A DNA stretch of 7,021 nucleotides, taken from contig JBLHOS010000112.1 in assembly GCA_047623825.1 (NCBI GenBank), forward strand, positions 1 through 7,021, in the 5' to 3' direction. Positions 1-6,086 of the stretch are shown one piece after another; the stretch's first letter is position 1; the number at the start of each line of letters is the position of its first letter. The notes under the pieces are model-generated. The model worked only from the letters and a program-made list of their open reading frames with translations, had not been told where the DNA came from and ran no database searches. Position numbers and translations under genes: made by a program. This DNA is from JBLHOS01 sp047623825. GTDB lineage: Bacteria; Pseudomonadota; Alphaproteobacteria; Rhodobacterales; Rhodobacteraceae.

Positions 1-123
1 TAGGCATAAATAATTAATTCTCAGCAAATATTACACAAAATGGGTCTTTCTAGGACACTTACCTGCCCCCTTTTTGCCCCGATCCGTCGATAGTTTGTTT
101 CCAATCTAAGTCGGAGGGTAACC

Positions 124-834
124 ATGTTTCCTAATTTTGTCACATCTGAAGCTGGCGCGGTGACCGTTGACTGGGTCGTGCTGACCGCAGGGTTGGTTGG
201 TCTGGGTCTGGCAACCACAGCGATCGTCAGCAGCGGCATTGCAAATGTATCCGGCGATACGGCTGGCATAATCTCAGGATATGAGATCGTCACCGCCTTT
301 ACAGAGACCACCGAAAATACCAACCTTGGCGGGACCGGCTTTTTTGATGGCGCGGGCAGCTGGCTGGGCGGGGTCGCAACTTATGTCGATGGCTTTGGCG
401 AGATCCTGCAAATCCAAGATGGCGGCGTTGTCAGCTCCTATTTTGAACTGCCAGAAGACACGACCATGGCCTATCTTGAATTTGATCTGATCGGTGGCGA
501 TAGTCTGGACGGTGAGCCAGCATATTTCGTGATCAACGGACAGCAAGTGGCAGTGGCCAATGGCCAACATAGCAATGGCACCATGAATTTCACGTCCAAT
601 TCGGTCGAGGGCATGACCTTTGAAACCACAACAGTTTCCCAAGGCAGCGATATCGGCGGCTCCGGCAACACCAATTGGATGGATTCGGTCACAACCGTGC
701 GAGTGTCAGTTGAGAATCCCGGACCCGGTCTGTCAGTTGAGGTCTATTCGGGGACCAACCAAGGTCCTGAAGATGAGTTTTACGCCGTCGACAACGTCTC
801 AGTTTCTGCAGATCACACAAATCTGGGCTACTGA
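124..834 (+). CDS. Flp/type IVb pilin-like N-terminus fused to an acidic beta-sandwich-like domain (hypothetical secreted protein)
   Basis: 236 aa; the ATG follows a strong Shine-Dalgarno GGAGGG at 113-118. Residues 9-22 (EAGAVTVDWVVLTA) begin a hydrophobic helix (about 12-38) that matches the N-terminus of Flp/Tad-type pilins and pseudopilins common in Rhodobacterales. A prepilin peptidase could cut G11/A12, with D16-W17 in the place of the Glu-Tyr of classical Flp pilins. Flp pilins are usually only about 50-80 aa, whereas here about 165 further residues follow. That part (about 65-232) is rich in Gly, Thr, Ser, Asp and Asn and carries 'EFDLIGGDSLDGEPAYFVINGQ' -like strands (119-140) and 'DEFYAVDNVSVS' (217-228), which resemble jelly-roll calcium-binding or adhesin domains. 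The protein has no Lys, no Cys and one Arg (R193). No tad genes are nearby. Inference: a membrane-anchored or pilus-associated surface protein. Function unknown; the ORF is secure, the domain assignment is moderate. Confidence 0.8.
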   Translation: MFPNFVTSEAGAVTVDWVVLTAGLVGLGLATTAIVSSGIANVSGDTAGIISGYEIVTAFTETTENTNLGGTGFFDGAGSWLGGVATYVDGFGEILQIQDGGVVSSYFELPEDTTMAYLEFDLIGGDSLDGEPAYFVINGQQVAVANGQHSNGTMNFTSNSVEGMTFETTTVSQGSDIGGSGNTNWMDSVTTVRVSVENPGPGLSVEVYSGTNQGPEDEFYAVDNVSVSADHTNLGY

Positions 835-910
835 GCCAAGCAAGAACAGGCGCGTAGATTGGCATTGAGCGGCCTGTCTGCATTTCCCGGCCGAGAGTTG
901 AATTTTCCTC

Positions 911-939
911 TTGCAGCGTCAAGCATCGCTGACTAAACA
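911..939 (+). promoter_or_regulatory. possible tRNA-Gly promoter
   Basis: TTGCAG (911-916) and TAAACA (934-939) are separated by 17 bases and would start transcription near 946, a few bases before the mature tRNA at 952. Each hexamer matches the sigma-70 consensus at only about three positions, so position is the main argument. Confidence 0.25.
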
Positions 940-951
940 CCGCGTCACAGA

Positions 952-1026
952 GCGGGCGTAGCTCAGGGGTAGAGCATAACCTTGCCAAGGTTAGGGTCGA
1001 GAGTTCGAATCTCTTCGCCCGCTCCA
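952..1026 (+). tRNA. tRNA-Gly (anticodon GCC)
   Basis: A complete cloverleaf can be folded by eye. The acceptor stem is GCGGGCG (952-958) with CGCCCGC (1016-1022). The D stem is 961-964 with 972-975. The anticodon stem is TAACC/GGTTA (977-981 with 989-993) around anticodon GCC at 984-986, which reads glycine codons GGC and GGU. The T stem is 999-1003 with 1011-1015, closing a TTCGAAT loop. The discriminator is T1023 and the CCA end is encoded at 1024-1026. The gene stands alone, followed by a terminator about 50 bases downstream. No integrase or repeated tRNA 3' end suggests use as an attachment site here. Confidence 0.97.
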
Positions 1027-1071
1027 ATAAATCAGATTTGGTTTATTTGGGGCGCACTCTGTAAGAAGACG

Positions 1072-1103
1072 AAAAAAGAGCAGCGCAATAGCGCTGCTTT
1101 TTT
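1072..1103. terminator. bidirectional rho-independent terminator
   Basis: AGCAGCGC (1079-1086) pairs perfectly with GCGCTGCT (1091-1098) around the loop AATA. Six A residues precede the stem (1072-1077) and a T-run follows it (1098-1103), so both strands read as hairpin plus U-tract. It would end the tRNA-Gly transcript on the + strand and the kdgK transcript on the - strand, whose stop codon lies only 17 bases away. Confidence 0.85.
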
Positions 1104-1115
1104 CGTTTGTGGGGC

Positions 1116-2036
1116 CTAGTGGGCGTCGTCTGGGGGCAAGATTGCCCCTTTGTGCCCGATGACCCTGCTGGCCAGTGTGTGCCCTGCCTGCATCGCGGCC
1201 AAAAGGCCCTGACCAGACAAGAATGCCCCCAAAAATCCACCGTTAAAGCTGTCGCCAGCTGCAGTTGTGTCAATCACCCGCTCTGCTGGGGCAAATTCTG
1301 GCGTATGGTTCAGATCGGCCAACGCACGCGGGCCAAGAATACCGCGTTTCAGCGCCCCATCTCTATGGCCGGTCGCAGTCAACCTCGCGACAATCTGCGC
1401 CTCATCGGATTCCCCAAATAGTGCCATCTCATCGTCGACCGATGGCAGGGCGATATCGGCAAGGCTCCAGGCGCGTGTCATCGCTGTGCGGGCGCTGTCC
1501 GGAGAGGTCCACAGCTGTGGACGATAATTCGAGTCAAACGCGACGCGCCCGCCTTGCGTGCGAAATTCAGCCATCCAATCCAACAGGGCCATGCGATCGT
1601 GATCTGACAAGATCGCCAGTGTGATGCCAGACAGGTATATCACATCAAACGACGCCAGATCTGCAAACGATAGGCCGGGGCCGTCAAACATGGTCTTGGC
1701 CGCAGAGTTGTCTCGCCAATAGGTGAAACTACGCTCTCCGTCCGGGCTGACCGTGATCGAATAAAGCCCCAGAGTTCTGCTTGGGTCCCGCTTGATCAAA
1801 TTAGTGCAGACACCTGTGGCTTTGATGAAACCGATCGCGTGATCCGACAGGGCATCGGTGCCGATTGCGGTCACATAAGACACCTCGGCATTGGCCGGCA
1901 GTGATCGCCGCAGATAGATCGCGGTGTTTAGCGTATCACCGGCAATGCCAATTGCGGCAGACTGTTTGTCGTTCGCCAGTGACATCTCAACCATCGCCTC
2001 ACCCACACAGGCCACCCGTATCGCAGCATCGCACAT
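1116..2036 (-). CDS. kdgK: 2-keto-3-deoxygluconate kinase (PfkB family)
   Basis: 306 aa cytoplasmic sugar kinase that phosphorylates 2-keto-3-deoxygluconate to KDPG with ATP, feeding hexuronate and pectin or alginate breakdown products into the Entner-Doudoroff route. Length and motif order match E. coli KdgK (about 309 aa): VGEAMVEMS (11-19), GDTLNT (33-38), VTAIGTD (55-61), YWR (106-108), YLSGITLAIL (134-143), NYRPQLW (170-176), and the PfkB signature DTTAAGDSF (256-264), whose D262 is the expected catalytic base beside the anion hole. GAILPP near the C-terminus is also KdgK-like. The ATG is supported by AGAGG (complement of 2043-2047) six bases upstream. It converges on tRNA-Gly and diverges from hisB. 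No aldolase (kdgA) or uronate genes accompany it here, so its pathway partners must be elsewhere. A general fructokinase is a less likely alternative. Confidence 0.9.
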   Translation of the reverse strand: MCDAAIRVACVGEAMVEMSLANDKQSAAIGIAGDTLNTAIYLRRSLPANAEVSYVTAIGTDALSDHAIGFIKATGVCTNLIKRDPSRTLGLYSITVSPDGERSFTYWRDNSAAKTMFDGPGLSFADLASFDVIYLSGITLAILSDHDRMALLDWMAEFRTQGGRVAFDSNYRPQLWTSPDSARTAMTRAWSLADIALPSVDDEMALFGESDEAQIVARLTATGHRDGALKRGILGPRALADLNHTPEFAPAERVIDTTAAGDSFNGGFLGAFLSGQGLLAAMQAGHTLASRVIGHKGAILPPDDAH

Positions 2037-2096
2037 TCATTGCCTCTTTCGTTTGTGGCGGCGGTCCCAAAGATCCCTGCCAAACTGATTGCGTGT

Positions 2097-2125
2097 ATTA
2101 CGAAGGCTGCCACTAGGCGGTGCAA
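2097..2125 (-). promoter_or_regulatory. possible kdgK promoter
   Basis: On the minus strand TTGCAC (complement of 2120-2125) and CGTAAT (complement of 2097-2102) are 17 bases apart. Transcription would begin near 2090, giving a leader of about 50 bases. The -35 box is weak; this is a candidate only. Confidence 0.25.
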
Positions 2126-2182
2126 GGGGCAAATCGCGCAAACATCGCAGCCACACCTGCACAGCAATTGCATTCTTGTGCC

Positions 2183-2211
2183 TTGGATCAACCCGGTCAG
2201 GCCGCTATAGC
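2183..2211 (+). promoter_or_regulatory. candidate hisB promoter
   Basis: TTGGAT (2183-2188) and TATAGC (2206-2211) are separated by 17 bases. The -10 box matches four of six consensus bases and the -35 box three. The predicted start near 2218 leaves a leader of about 20 bases before the hisB ATG, too short for a his leader peptide or attenuator. The predicted start overlaps the upstream in-frame GTG at 2217, which argues against that codon being used. Confidence 0.45.
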
Positions 2212-2237
2212 ATCGCGTGACGAAGAAAGGGTCTTTC

Positions 2238-2825
2238 ATGCGCACTGCCCAGATCACCCGCAAGACTGCGGAAACCGATATCACCGTTGAGCTGACGCTG
2301 GACGGGACCGGACGCTATGACAATCAAACCGGTATCGGCTTTTTTGACCATATGCTGGACCAATTGGCGCGCCACGCGCTGATTGACCTGACGGTTCGCG
2401 CGACAGGTGATTTACACATCGATGATCACCACACCGTTGAGGATACCGGCATTGCGATCGGTCAGGCCCTGAGCGAGGCAATGGGCGATAAGCGCGGGAT
2501 CACGCGCTATGGCTCATGCCTGCTGGCGATGGATGATGCGTTGGTGCAAACAGCACTTGATCTATCGGGGCGCCCGTATTTGATCTGGAATGTCAGCATG
2601 CCAACCGATAAAATTGGTGTCTTTGACACTGAATTGGTGCGTGAGTTTTTCCAGGCGCTGTCGACCCATGGCGGTATTACCCTGCATGTCGATCAGCAGC
2701 ACGGCATCAACAGCCACCACATCGCCGAGGCGACGTTCAAGTCTGTCGCGCGGGCCCTGCGAATGGCGCTAGATCTTGATCCACGTCGTCTGGACGCAGT
2801 TCCATCGACCAAAGGTTCACTGTGA
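2238..2825 (+). CDS. hisB: imidazoleglycerol-phosphate dehydratase
   Basis: 195 aa, the usual length of the monofunctional enzyme. It catalyses the Mn-dependent dehydration of imidazole glycerol phosphate to imidazole acetol phosphate in cytoplasmic histidine synthesis. The two family signatures are present: FFDHMLDQLARH (35-46) leading to HHTVEDTG (64-71), and GINSHHIAEATFK (156-168). These supply the His and Glu metal ligands. PSTKG (189-193) is the conserved tail. There is no fused phosphatase domain of the E. coli type. ATG at 2238 was chosen because AAGAAAGG (2223-2230) sits seven bases upstream and the protein then starts like its relatives. An in-frame GTG at 2217 would add seven residues and has no supporting site. 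The stop overlaps the hisH start by four bases (GTGA), so the two genes are probably translationally coupled. Confidence 0.97.
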   Translation: MRTAQITRKTAETDITVELTLDGTGRYDNQTGIGFFDHMLDQLARHALIDLTVRATGDLHIDDHHTVEDTGIAIGQALSEAMGDKRGITRYGSCLLAMDDALVQTALDLSGRPYLIWNVSMPTDKIGVFDTELVREFFQALSTHGGITLHVDQQHGINSHHIAEATFKSVARALRMALDLDPRRLDAVPSTKGSL

Positions 2826-3460
2826 CCACAGCCCTGATTGACTACGACAGTGGCAATCTGCACTCAGCCGAAAAAGCGTTTCAGCGTATGTCGGTTGAGG
2901 GCGGATATGGTCCGATTATCGTAACCGCCGATCCTGATGTTGTGGCCAAGGCAGACCGTATTGTGCTTCCGGGTGATGGCGCGTTTCCGTCGTGTCGGCG
3001 CGGCCTGCAAGCGATCTCAGGCCTAGAAGAAGCTATTGTGAGCGCGGTTGAAACCCGCGGCGTGCCGTTTTTGGGCATCTGCGTCGGCATGCAAATGATG
3101 ACCAGCTGGGGCCGCGAGTATGAAGATGTTGCAGGGTTTGACTGGATCCCCGGAGATGTTGTCGAAATCGCCCCTCAGGATCCCACATTAAAGGTGCCGC
3201 ATATGGGATGGAATGACCTTGTCATTGATAGCCCGCACCCAGTTCTGGCCGGGATCGAAACCGGCGATCACGCCTATTTCGTTCATTCCTATCATATGCA
3301 GGTGACTGACCCGTCGCACCGTTTGGCGCATGTCGATTATGCCGGAGATGTCACCGCCATCATTGGCAAGGGAACGGTTCTGGGAACACAGTTCCATCCA
3401 GAGAAAAGTCAGGCCGCTGGTCTGCGGCTGATCTCAAACTTTCTTGGCTGGCGCCCCTAA
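2822..3460 (+). CDS. hisH: imidazole glycerol phosphate synthase, glutamine amidotransferase subunit
   Basis: 212 aa class I glutamine amidotransferase. It releases ammonia from glutamine and passes it through a channel to HisF, with which it forms IGP synthase. Visible features are IDYDSGNLHS (6-15), the oxyanion-region PGDGAF (50-55), the nucleophile C87 in LGICVGMQMM, HSYH (155-158), and H192 and E194 in QFHPEKS completing the Cys-His-Glu triad. The family usually has PGVG at the oxyanion strand; Asp replaces Val here. Translation starts at GTG within the hisB stop region (GTGA overlap), with AAAGG at 2811-2815 six bases upstream. hisF lies about 1.9 kb downstream and is not adjacent. The next gene is antisense and converges on hisH with a 31-base gap. 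Confidence 0.96.
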   Translation: MTTALIDYDSGNLHSAEKAFQRMSVEGGYGPIIVTADPDVVAKADRIVLPGDGAFPSCRRGLQAISGLEEAIVSAVETRGVPFLGICVGMQMMTSWGREYEDVAGFDWIPGDVVEIAPQDPTLKVPHMGWNDLVIDSPHPVLAGIETGDHAYFVHSYHMQVTDPSHRLAHVDYAGDVTAIIGKGTVLGTQFHPEKSQAAGLRLISNFLGWRP

Positions 3461-3491
3461 TGCCTACGAAGTCCTCTCGCCCAGTTTGGTC

Positions 3492-3887
3492 TTAGTTTTC
3501 GCGCTGCCAGCGACCTCCTTCACGACAGATTGCGCCCCCCATGACGCAGCCCGAGACGATCAGCTCATCGCCGACAAGCTCAAGCGAAGAGCGATATTCA
3601 CGATCCCGATCTGGCGAATACAGCCGTCCGCGATAAGTTCCGTTGCCCCGATTTACCGTATCCCAGATGATCTGACGGCCGATATTTTCGCTGATCATTG
3701 TGGCGCCGGTCGTATTGAACGCCTCTATTAAGGTACCGCAAAACGCCGCATCACAGGCCACAACATTGATGGTGCCAGTGTTGCCGTTATCATCGGCAGC
3801 TGTCCGCCAACGACCCTCGATATCGTCTGCCGAGGCCATACCTGCGATGCCAATTACCAAGGCAACTGCCCCTAAAACTGCTCTCAT
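3492..3887 (-). CDS. DUF2147 family exported small protein
   Basis: 131 aa with a clear Sec signal peptide: R2, a hydrophobic stretch over 3-17 and an ASA site, cleavage expected after A20. The mature part (about 111 aa) has the DUF2147 pattern: GRWRT (25-29), VVACDAAFCGTLIE (42-55), a G-x-Y-x-G-x-LYSP turn (83-92) and a final LIVSGC ... ICREGGRWQRE block. Four cysteines (C45, C50, C114, C121) could form two disulfides in the periplasm. A strong Shine-Dalgarno GGGAGGA (complement of 3896-3902) sits eight bases before the ATG. The family has no settled biochemical role. The gene lies antisense within the his cluster, convergent with hisH and divergent from hisA, which prevents a single hisBHAFE transcript from being a simple sense operon. 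Confidence 0.85.
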   Translation of the reverse strand: MRAVLGAVALVIGIAGMASADDIEGRWRTAADDNGNTGTINVVACDAAFCGTLIEAFNTTGATMISENIGRQIIWDTVNRGNGTYRGRLYSPDRDREYRSSLELVGDELIVSGCVMGGAICREGGRWQREN

Positions 3888-4024
3888 TGGTTAAATCCTC
3901 CCATCTAACTAGCAAAACCGTGACCCATTGCCGCCCATTTTAGCAAGCCTGACGTGGGGTCCCTTGGCAAGGCTCACCGCATTAGGCAAAAGGGCGCAAA
4001 TGCCGTTTTGGAAGGGCCACCAGC

Positions 4025-4747
4025 ATGATCCTCTACCCAGCCATTGATTTGAAGGACGGTCAGGCCGTGCGCCTCTATAAGGGCGACATGGACCAAGCCA
4101 CCGTCTTTTCCGATAGCCCTGCGGCGCAGGCCCGCAGCTTTCAAGATGCCGGATGCGAATGGCTGCACTTGGTCGACCTGAACGGGGCGTTCGCGGGAGA
4201 ACCGGTCAATGGCGCCGCAGTTGAGGCGATTTTGGCTGAGACCAAAGTCCCCACGCAACTGGGCGGTGGTATTCGTGACATGGCTACAATCGAGGCGTGG
4301 CTGCGCAAAGGGATTGCCCGCGTTATCCTTGGCACCGTTGCCGTTGAGGACCCCGATCTTGTGCGCCAGGCCGCGCGTGCGTTTCCCGGCCAGATCGCGG
4401 TTGGTCTGGATGCGCGTGAAGGCCGCGTTGCAACGCGCGGATGGGCCGAAGAGACCGATATCATGGTCACTGACCTTGCGCGCTCATTTGAAGACGCAGG
4501 CGTGGCGGCTATCATCTACACCGATATCAATCGTGACGGTGCAATGCAGGGCCCCAACATCCCTGCGACAGAAGATCTAGCACGGGCAACATCGATCCCA
4601 GTGATCGCCTCCGGCGGGGTGTCCTCATTGGCAGATCTGATCGCGTTACGCGATACCGGGGTAATCTCAGGGGCGATCTCTGGTCGGGCACTTTATGACG
4701 GGGCGCTTGATCTGGCCGAGGCATTGGCGGCGTTGCATCAAAAATAA
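4025..4747 (+). CDS. hisA: ProFAR isomerase (phosphoribosylformimino-5-aminoimidazole carboxamide ribotide isomerase)
   Basis: 240 aa (beta-alpha)8 barrel, the normal size. It performs the Amadori rearrangement of ProFAR to PRFAR, the substrate of HisHF. The N-terminus MILYPAIDLKDGQAVRLYKGD places the catalytic base at D8. QLGGGIRD (78-85), GLDAREG (127-133, with D129 as expected acid), YTDINRDG (165-172, with T166) and ASGGVSSL (195-202) line the two phosphate sites. GGAAGGG-like GGAAGGG (4010-4016) lies eight bases before the ATG. Because the upstream neighbour is antisense, hisA probably needs its own promoter inside 3888-4024. A TTGGCA is present at 3964-3969, but I found no convincing -10 partner. 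No clear terminator directly follows the stop codon. Confidence 0.96.
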   Translation: MILYPAIDLKDGQAVRLYKGDMDQATVFSDSPAAQARSFQDAGCEWLHLVDLNGAFAGEPVNGAAVEAILAETKVPTQLGGGIRDMATIEAWLRKGIARVILGTVAVEDPDLVRQAARAFPGQIAVGLDAREGRVATRGWAEETDIMVTDLARSFEDAGVAAIIYTDINRDGAMQGPNIPATEDLARATSIPVIASGGVSSLADLIALRDTGVISGAISGRALYDGALDLAEALAALHQK

Positions 4748-5237
4748 GACATATCATGCTGATCATGAACGACTAAACACATAACCGTTGTGTGGAAATT
4801 GGGGTCAAAAAACTCAGTCAGTGCCTTGTTTGCGGCGCATGATGGTTGCGTCCAATCACGGTGCACATCCTGTTAATCGACAGCGACACATTCACTTTCA
4901 TCTTTAAGGAATAGAAAGATCTCCACCACGCGCGTGCCACCAGCAGGTTCGATGTCCGCATCCAAGCGGTAGAGGCTGAAACAGCTGACATGGCAACCAA
5001 GCTATCGGCTATATTGCCACAGAGGCGGGCTAAGATCGCACCTGCGTTGGCAGTTGCCGCAAATCCGGGCGAACGGACGCGGCTTATTGCGGCCAAGGGT
5101 CTCATAAATGGACATCAAAATCCAAGTGAAACGCCCCATTTTGCCCTCAACACAGCGCAACGGGAGGCGCAGTTTGGGTTTTTGCCGGATCTATGCAGAG
5201 CACCTGATTGCTGAGCGACGCCCGCGCGCCCGCCCAA
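4748..5237. other. gene-poor interval between hisA and hisF; no recognisable gene
   Basis: I could not recognise a gene here on either strand. The longest + frame is open from 4915 to 5214, with an internal ATG at 4990 and a translated core rich in Ala, Leu, Lys and Arg. A minus-strand frame (4818-5105) covers much of the same DNA. Neither has a good ribosome-binding site or a family resemblance I recognise. A weak inverted repeat ATCTTT/AAAGAT lies at 4900-4905 and 4915-4920. The interval may hold a decayed gene, a small RNA or simply spacer DNA; the sequence alone does not decide. Confidence 0.5.
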
Positions 5238-5261
5238 GCCAAAACGCGTCTTGGCCTTTTT
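5238..5261 (+). terminator. putative rho-independent terminator upstream of hisF
   Basis: GCCAA (5238-5242) pairs with TTGGC (5251-5255) around an eight-base loop containing CGCG, followed by CTTTTT (5256-5261). The stem is short but GC-capped. A second copy of CTTGGCC at 5262-5268 could compete for the same 5' arm. If active, it would end transcripts coming from hisA and separate them from hisFE. Confidence 0.5.
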
Positions 5262-5289
5262 CTTGGCCCAAATACTCAAAAATCCGCAC

Positions 5290-5318
5290 TTGGCAGCCGC
5301 CACGATCCTGCCTATCAC
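5290..5318 (+). promoter_or_regulatory. candidate hisFE promoter, start at or next to the ATG
   Basis: TTGGCA (5290-5295) matches five of six bases of the sigma-70 -35 box and TATCAC (5313-5318) four of six of the -10 box, with the ideal 17-base spacer. The usual start six to seven bases after the -10 box falls on 5324-5325, the first base of the hisF ATG. With no Shine-Dalgarno before hisF, this suggests a leaderless message. Confidence 0.5.
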
Positions 5319-5324
5319 CGCACC

Positions 5325-6086
5325 ATGCTTAAAACTCGCATCATCCCCTGCCTTGATGTCGCCGACGGCCGTGTCGTCAAAGGCGTCAACTTCGTTGATT
5401 TGATCGACGCGGGTGACCCTGTCCTATCGGCCAAGGCGTATGACGCGGCCGGCGCGGATGAGTTGTGTTTTCTCGATATCAAAGCAACCCATGAGAACCG
5501 CCGCACGATGTATGAGCTGGCCACTCGTACGGCTGAGCAGTGTTTTATGCCGCTAACCATCGGTGGTGGCGTGCGCACGCCCGAAGACGTCCGCGACCTA
5601 CTGCTGGCAGGGGCTGATAAGGTCAGCTTCAACTCTGCTGCTGTGGCAGATCCCGATGTCATTGCGCGCAGTGCCGACCGCTTTGGCAGTCAGTGCATTG
5701 TCGTGGCGATCGATGCCAAGACCGTCGCGCCGGGCAAGTGGGAGATTTTTACACATGGCGGTCGCAAAGCCACCGGTATCGACGCTGTGGAATTTGCCCG
5801 GACAGTTGTTGCAAAAGGTGCCGGAGAGATACTTCTGACCAGCATGGATCGCGACGGGACGCGGGCAGGTTTCAACCTCCCACTCACCCGCGCAATTTCT
5901 GATGCCGTCAGTGTTCCGGTCATCGCATCGGGTGGTGTTGGTACGCTGGATCACTTGGTTGAGGGCGTGACCTTGGGCGGTGCCTCAGCGGTTCTGGCCG
6001 CCTCAATCTTTCACTTTGGCGATTTTACGATTGCAGAGGCCAAGGTCCACATGGCCGCCGCCGGTATTCCTGTGAGGATGTCATGA
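5325..6086 (+). CDS. hisF: imidazole glycerol phosphate synthase, cyclase subunit
   Basis: 253 aa (beta-alpha)8 barrel, the family's usual length. It joins ammonia from HisH with PRFAR to give imidazole glycerol phosphate and AICAR. The N-terminus MLKTRIIPCLDVADGRVVKGVNF places catalytic D11 correctly, and D130 in VVAIDAK is the second catalytic aspartate, numbered as in well-studied HisF enzymes. LTIGGGVRT (77-85), SMDRDGT (173-179), ASGGVGT (201-207) and the final ASIFHFGDFTI (226-236) are conserved phosphate-site and C-terminal motifs. The frame is open upstream to a TTG at 5208, but the family start is clearly the ATG at 5325, and the extension runs through the putative terminator. No Shine-Dalgarno is visible before this ATG. 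The stop overlaps hisE by four bases (ATGA). Confidence 0.97.
   Translation: MLKTRIIPCLDVADGRVVKGVNFVDLIDAGDPVLSAKAYDAAGADELCFLDIKATHENRRTMYELATRTAEQCFMPLTIGGGVRTPEDVRDLLLAGADKVSFNSAAVADPDVIARSADRFGSQCIVVAIDAKTVAPGKWEIFTHGGRKATGIDAVEFARTVVAKGAGEILLTSMDRDGTRAGFNLPLTRAISDAVSVPVIASGGVGTLDHLVEGVTLGGASAVLAASIFHFGDFTIAEAKVHMAAAGIPVRMS

Noticed and set aside
870..893. CGGCC/GGCCG stem after the pilin-like gene as a terminator
   Set aside because: Only five base pairs with a 14-base loop and no T-tract directly behind it.
952..1026. tRNA-Gly as an attachment site for an integrated element
   Set aside because: I see no integrase and no second copy of the tRNA 3' end in the window.
689..1027. Minus-strand open frame of 112 codons beginning MERAKRFELSTLTLARLCS
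   Set aside because: Its N-terminal part is the antisense of tRNA-Gly, a well-known spurious translation, and the rest is antisense to the pilin-like gene.
1026..1047. AATAAA/TTTATT inverted repeat just after the tRNA CCA
   Set aside because: It is AT-only, has a ten-base loop and no T-run; the real terminator is the GC-rich hairpin at 1079-1098.
1107..1624. Several + strand open frames across kdgK
   Set aside because: They are antisense shadows of a gene with complete family motifs and have no recognisable products.
2039..2116. Cysteine-rich + strand tail with pattern C-x7-C-x3-C-x5-C-H ending at a TAG (2114-2116)
   Set aside because: The spacing is eye-catching, but there is no ATG, GTG or TTG start in frame near it; the frame only extends back as antisense of kdgK.
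2217..2237. GTG at 2217 as an alternative hisB start
   Set aside because: The ATG at 2238 has a well-placed Shine-Dalgarno and gives the family length; the GTG coincides with the predicted transcription start.
4774..4794. ACACA/TGTGT hairpin shortly after hisA as a terminator
   Set aside because: The stem is short, AT-rich and lacks a following T-run.
5208..5324. 39-codon N-terminal extension of hisF from TTG
   Set aside because: HisF enzymes start at the MLKTRIIPCLD segment; the extension crosses the putative terminator and promoter and has no family similarity.
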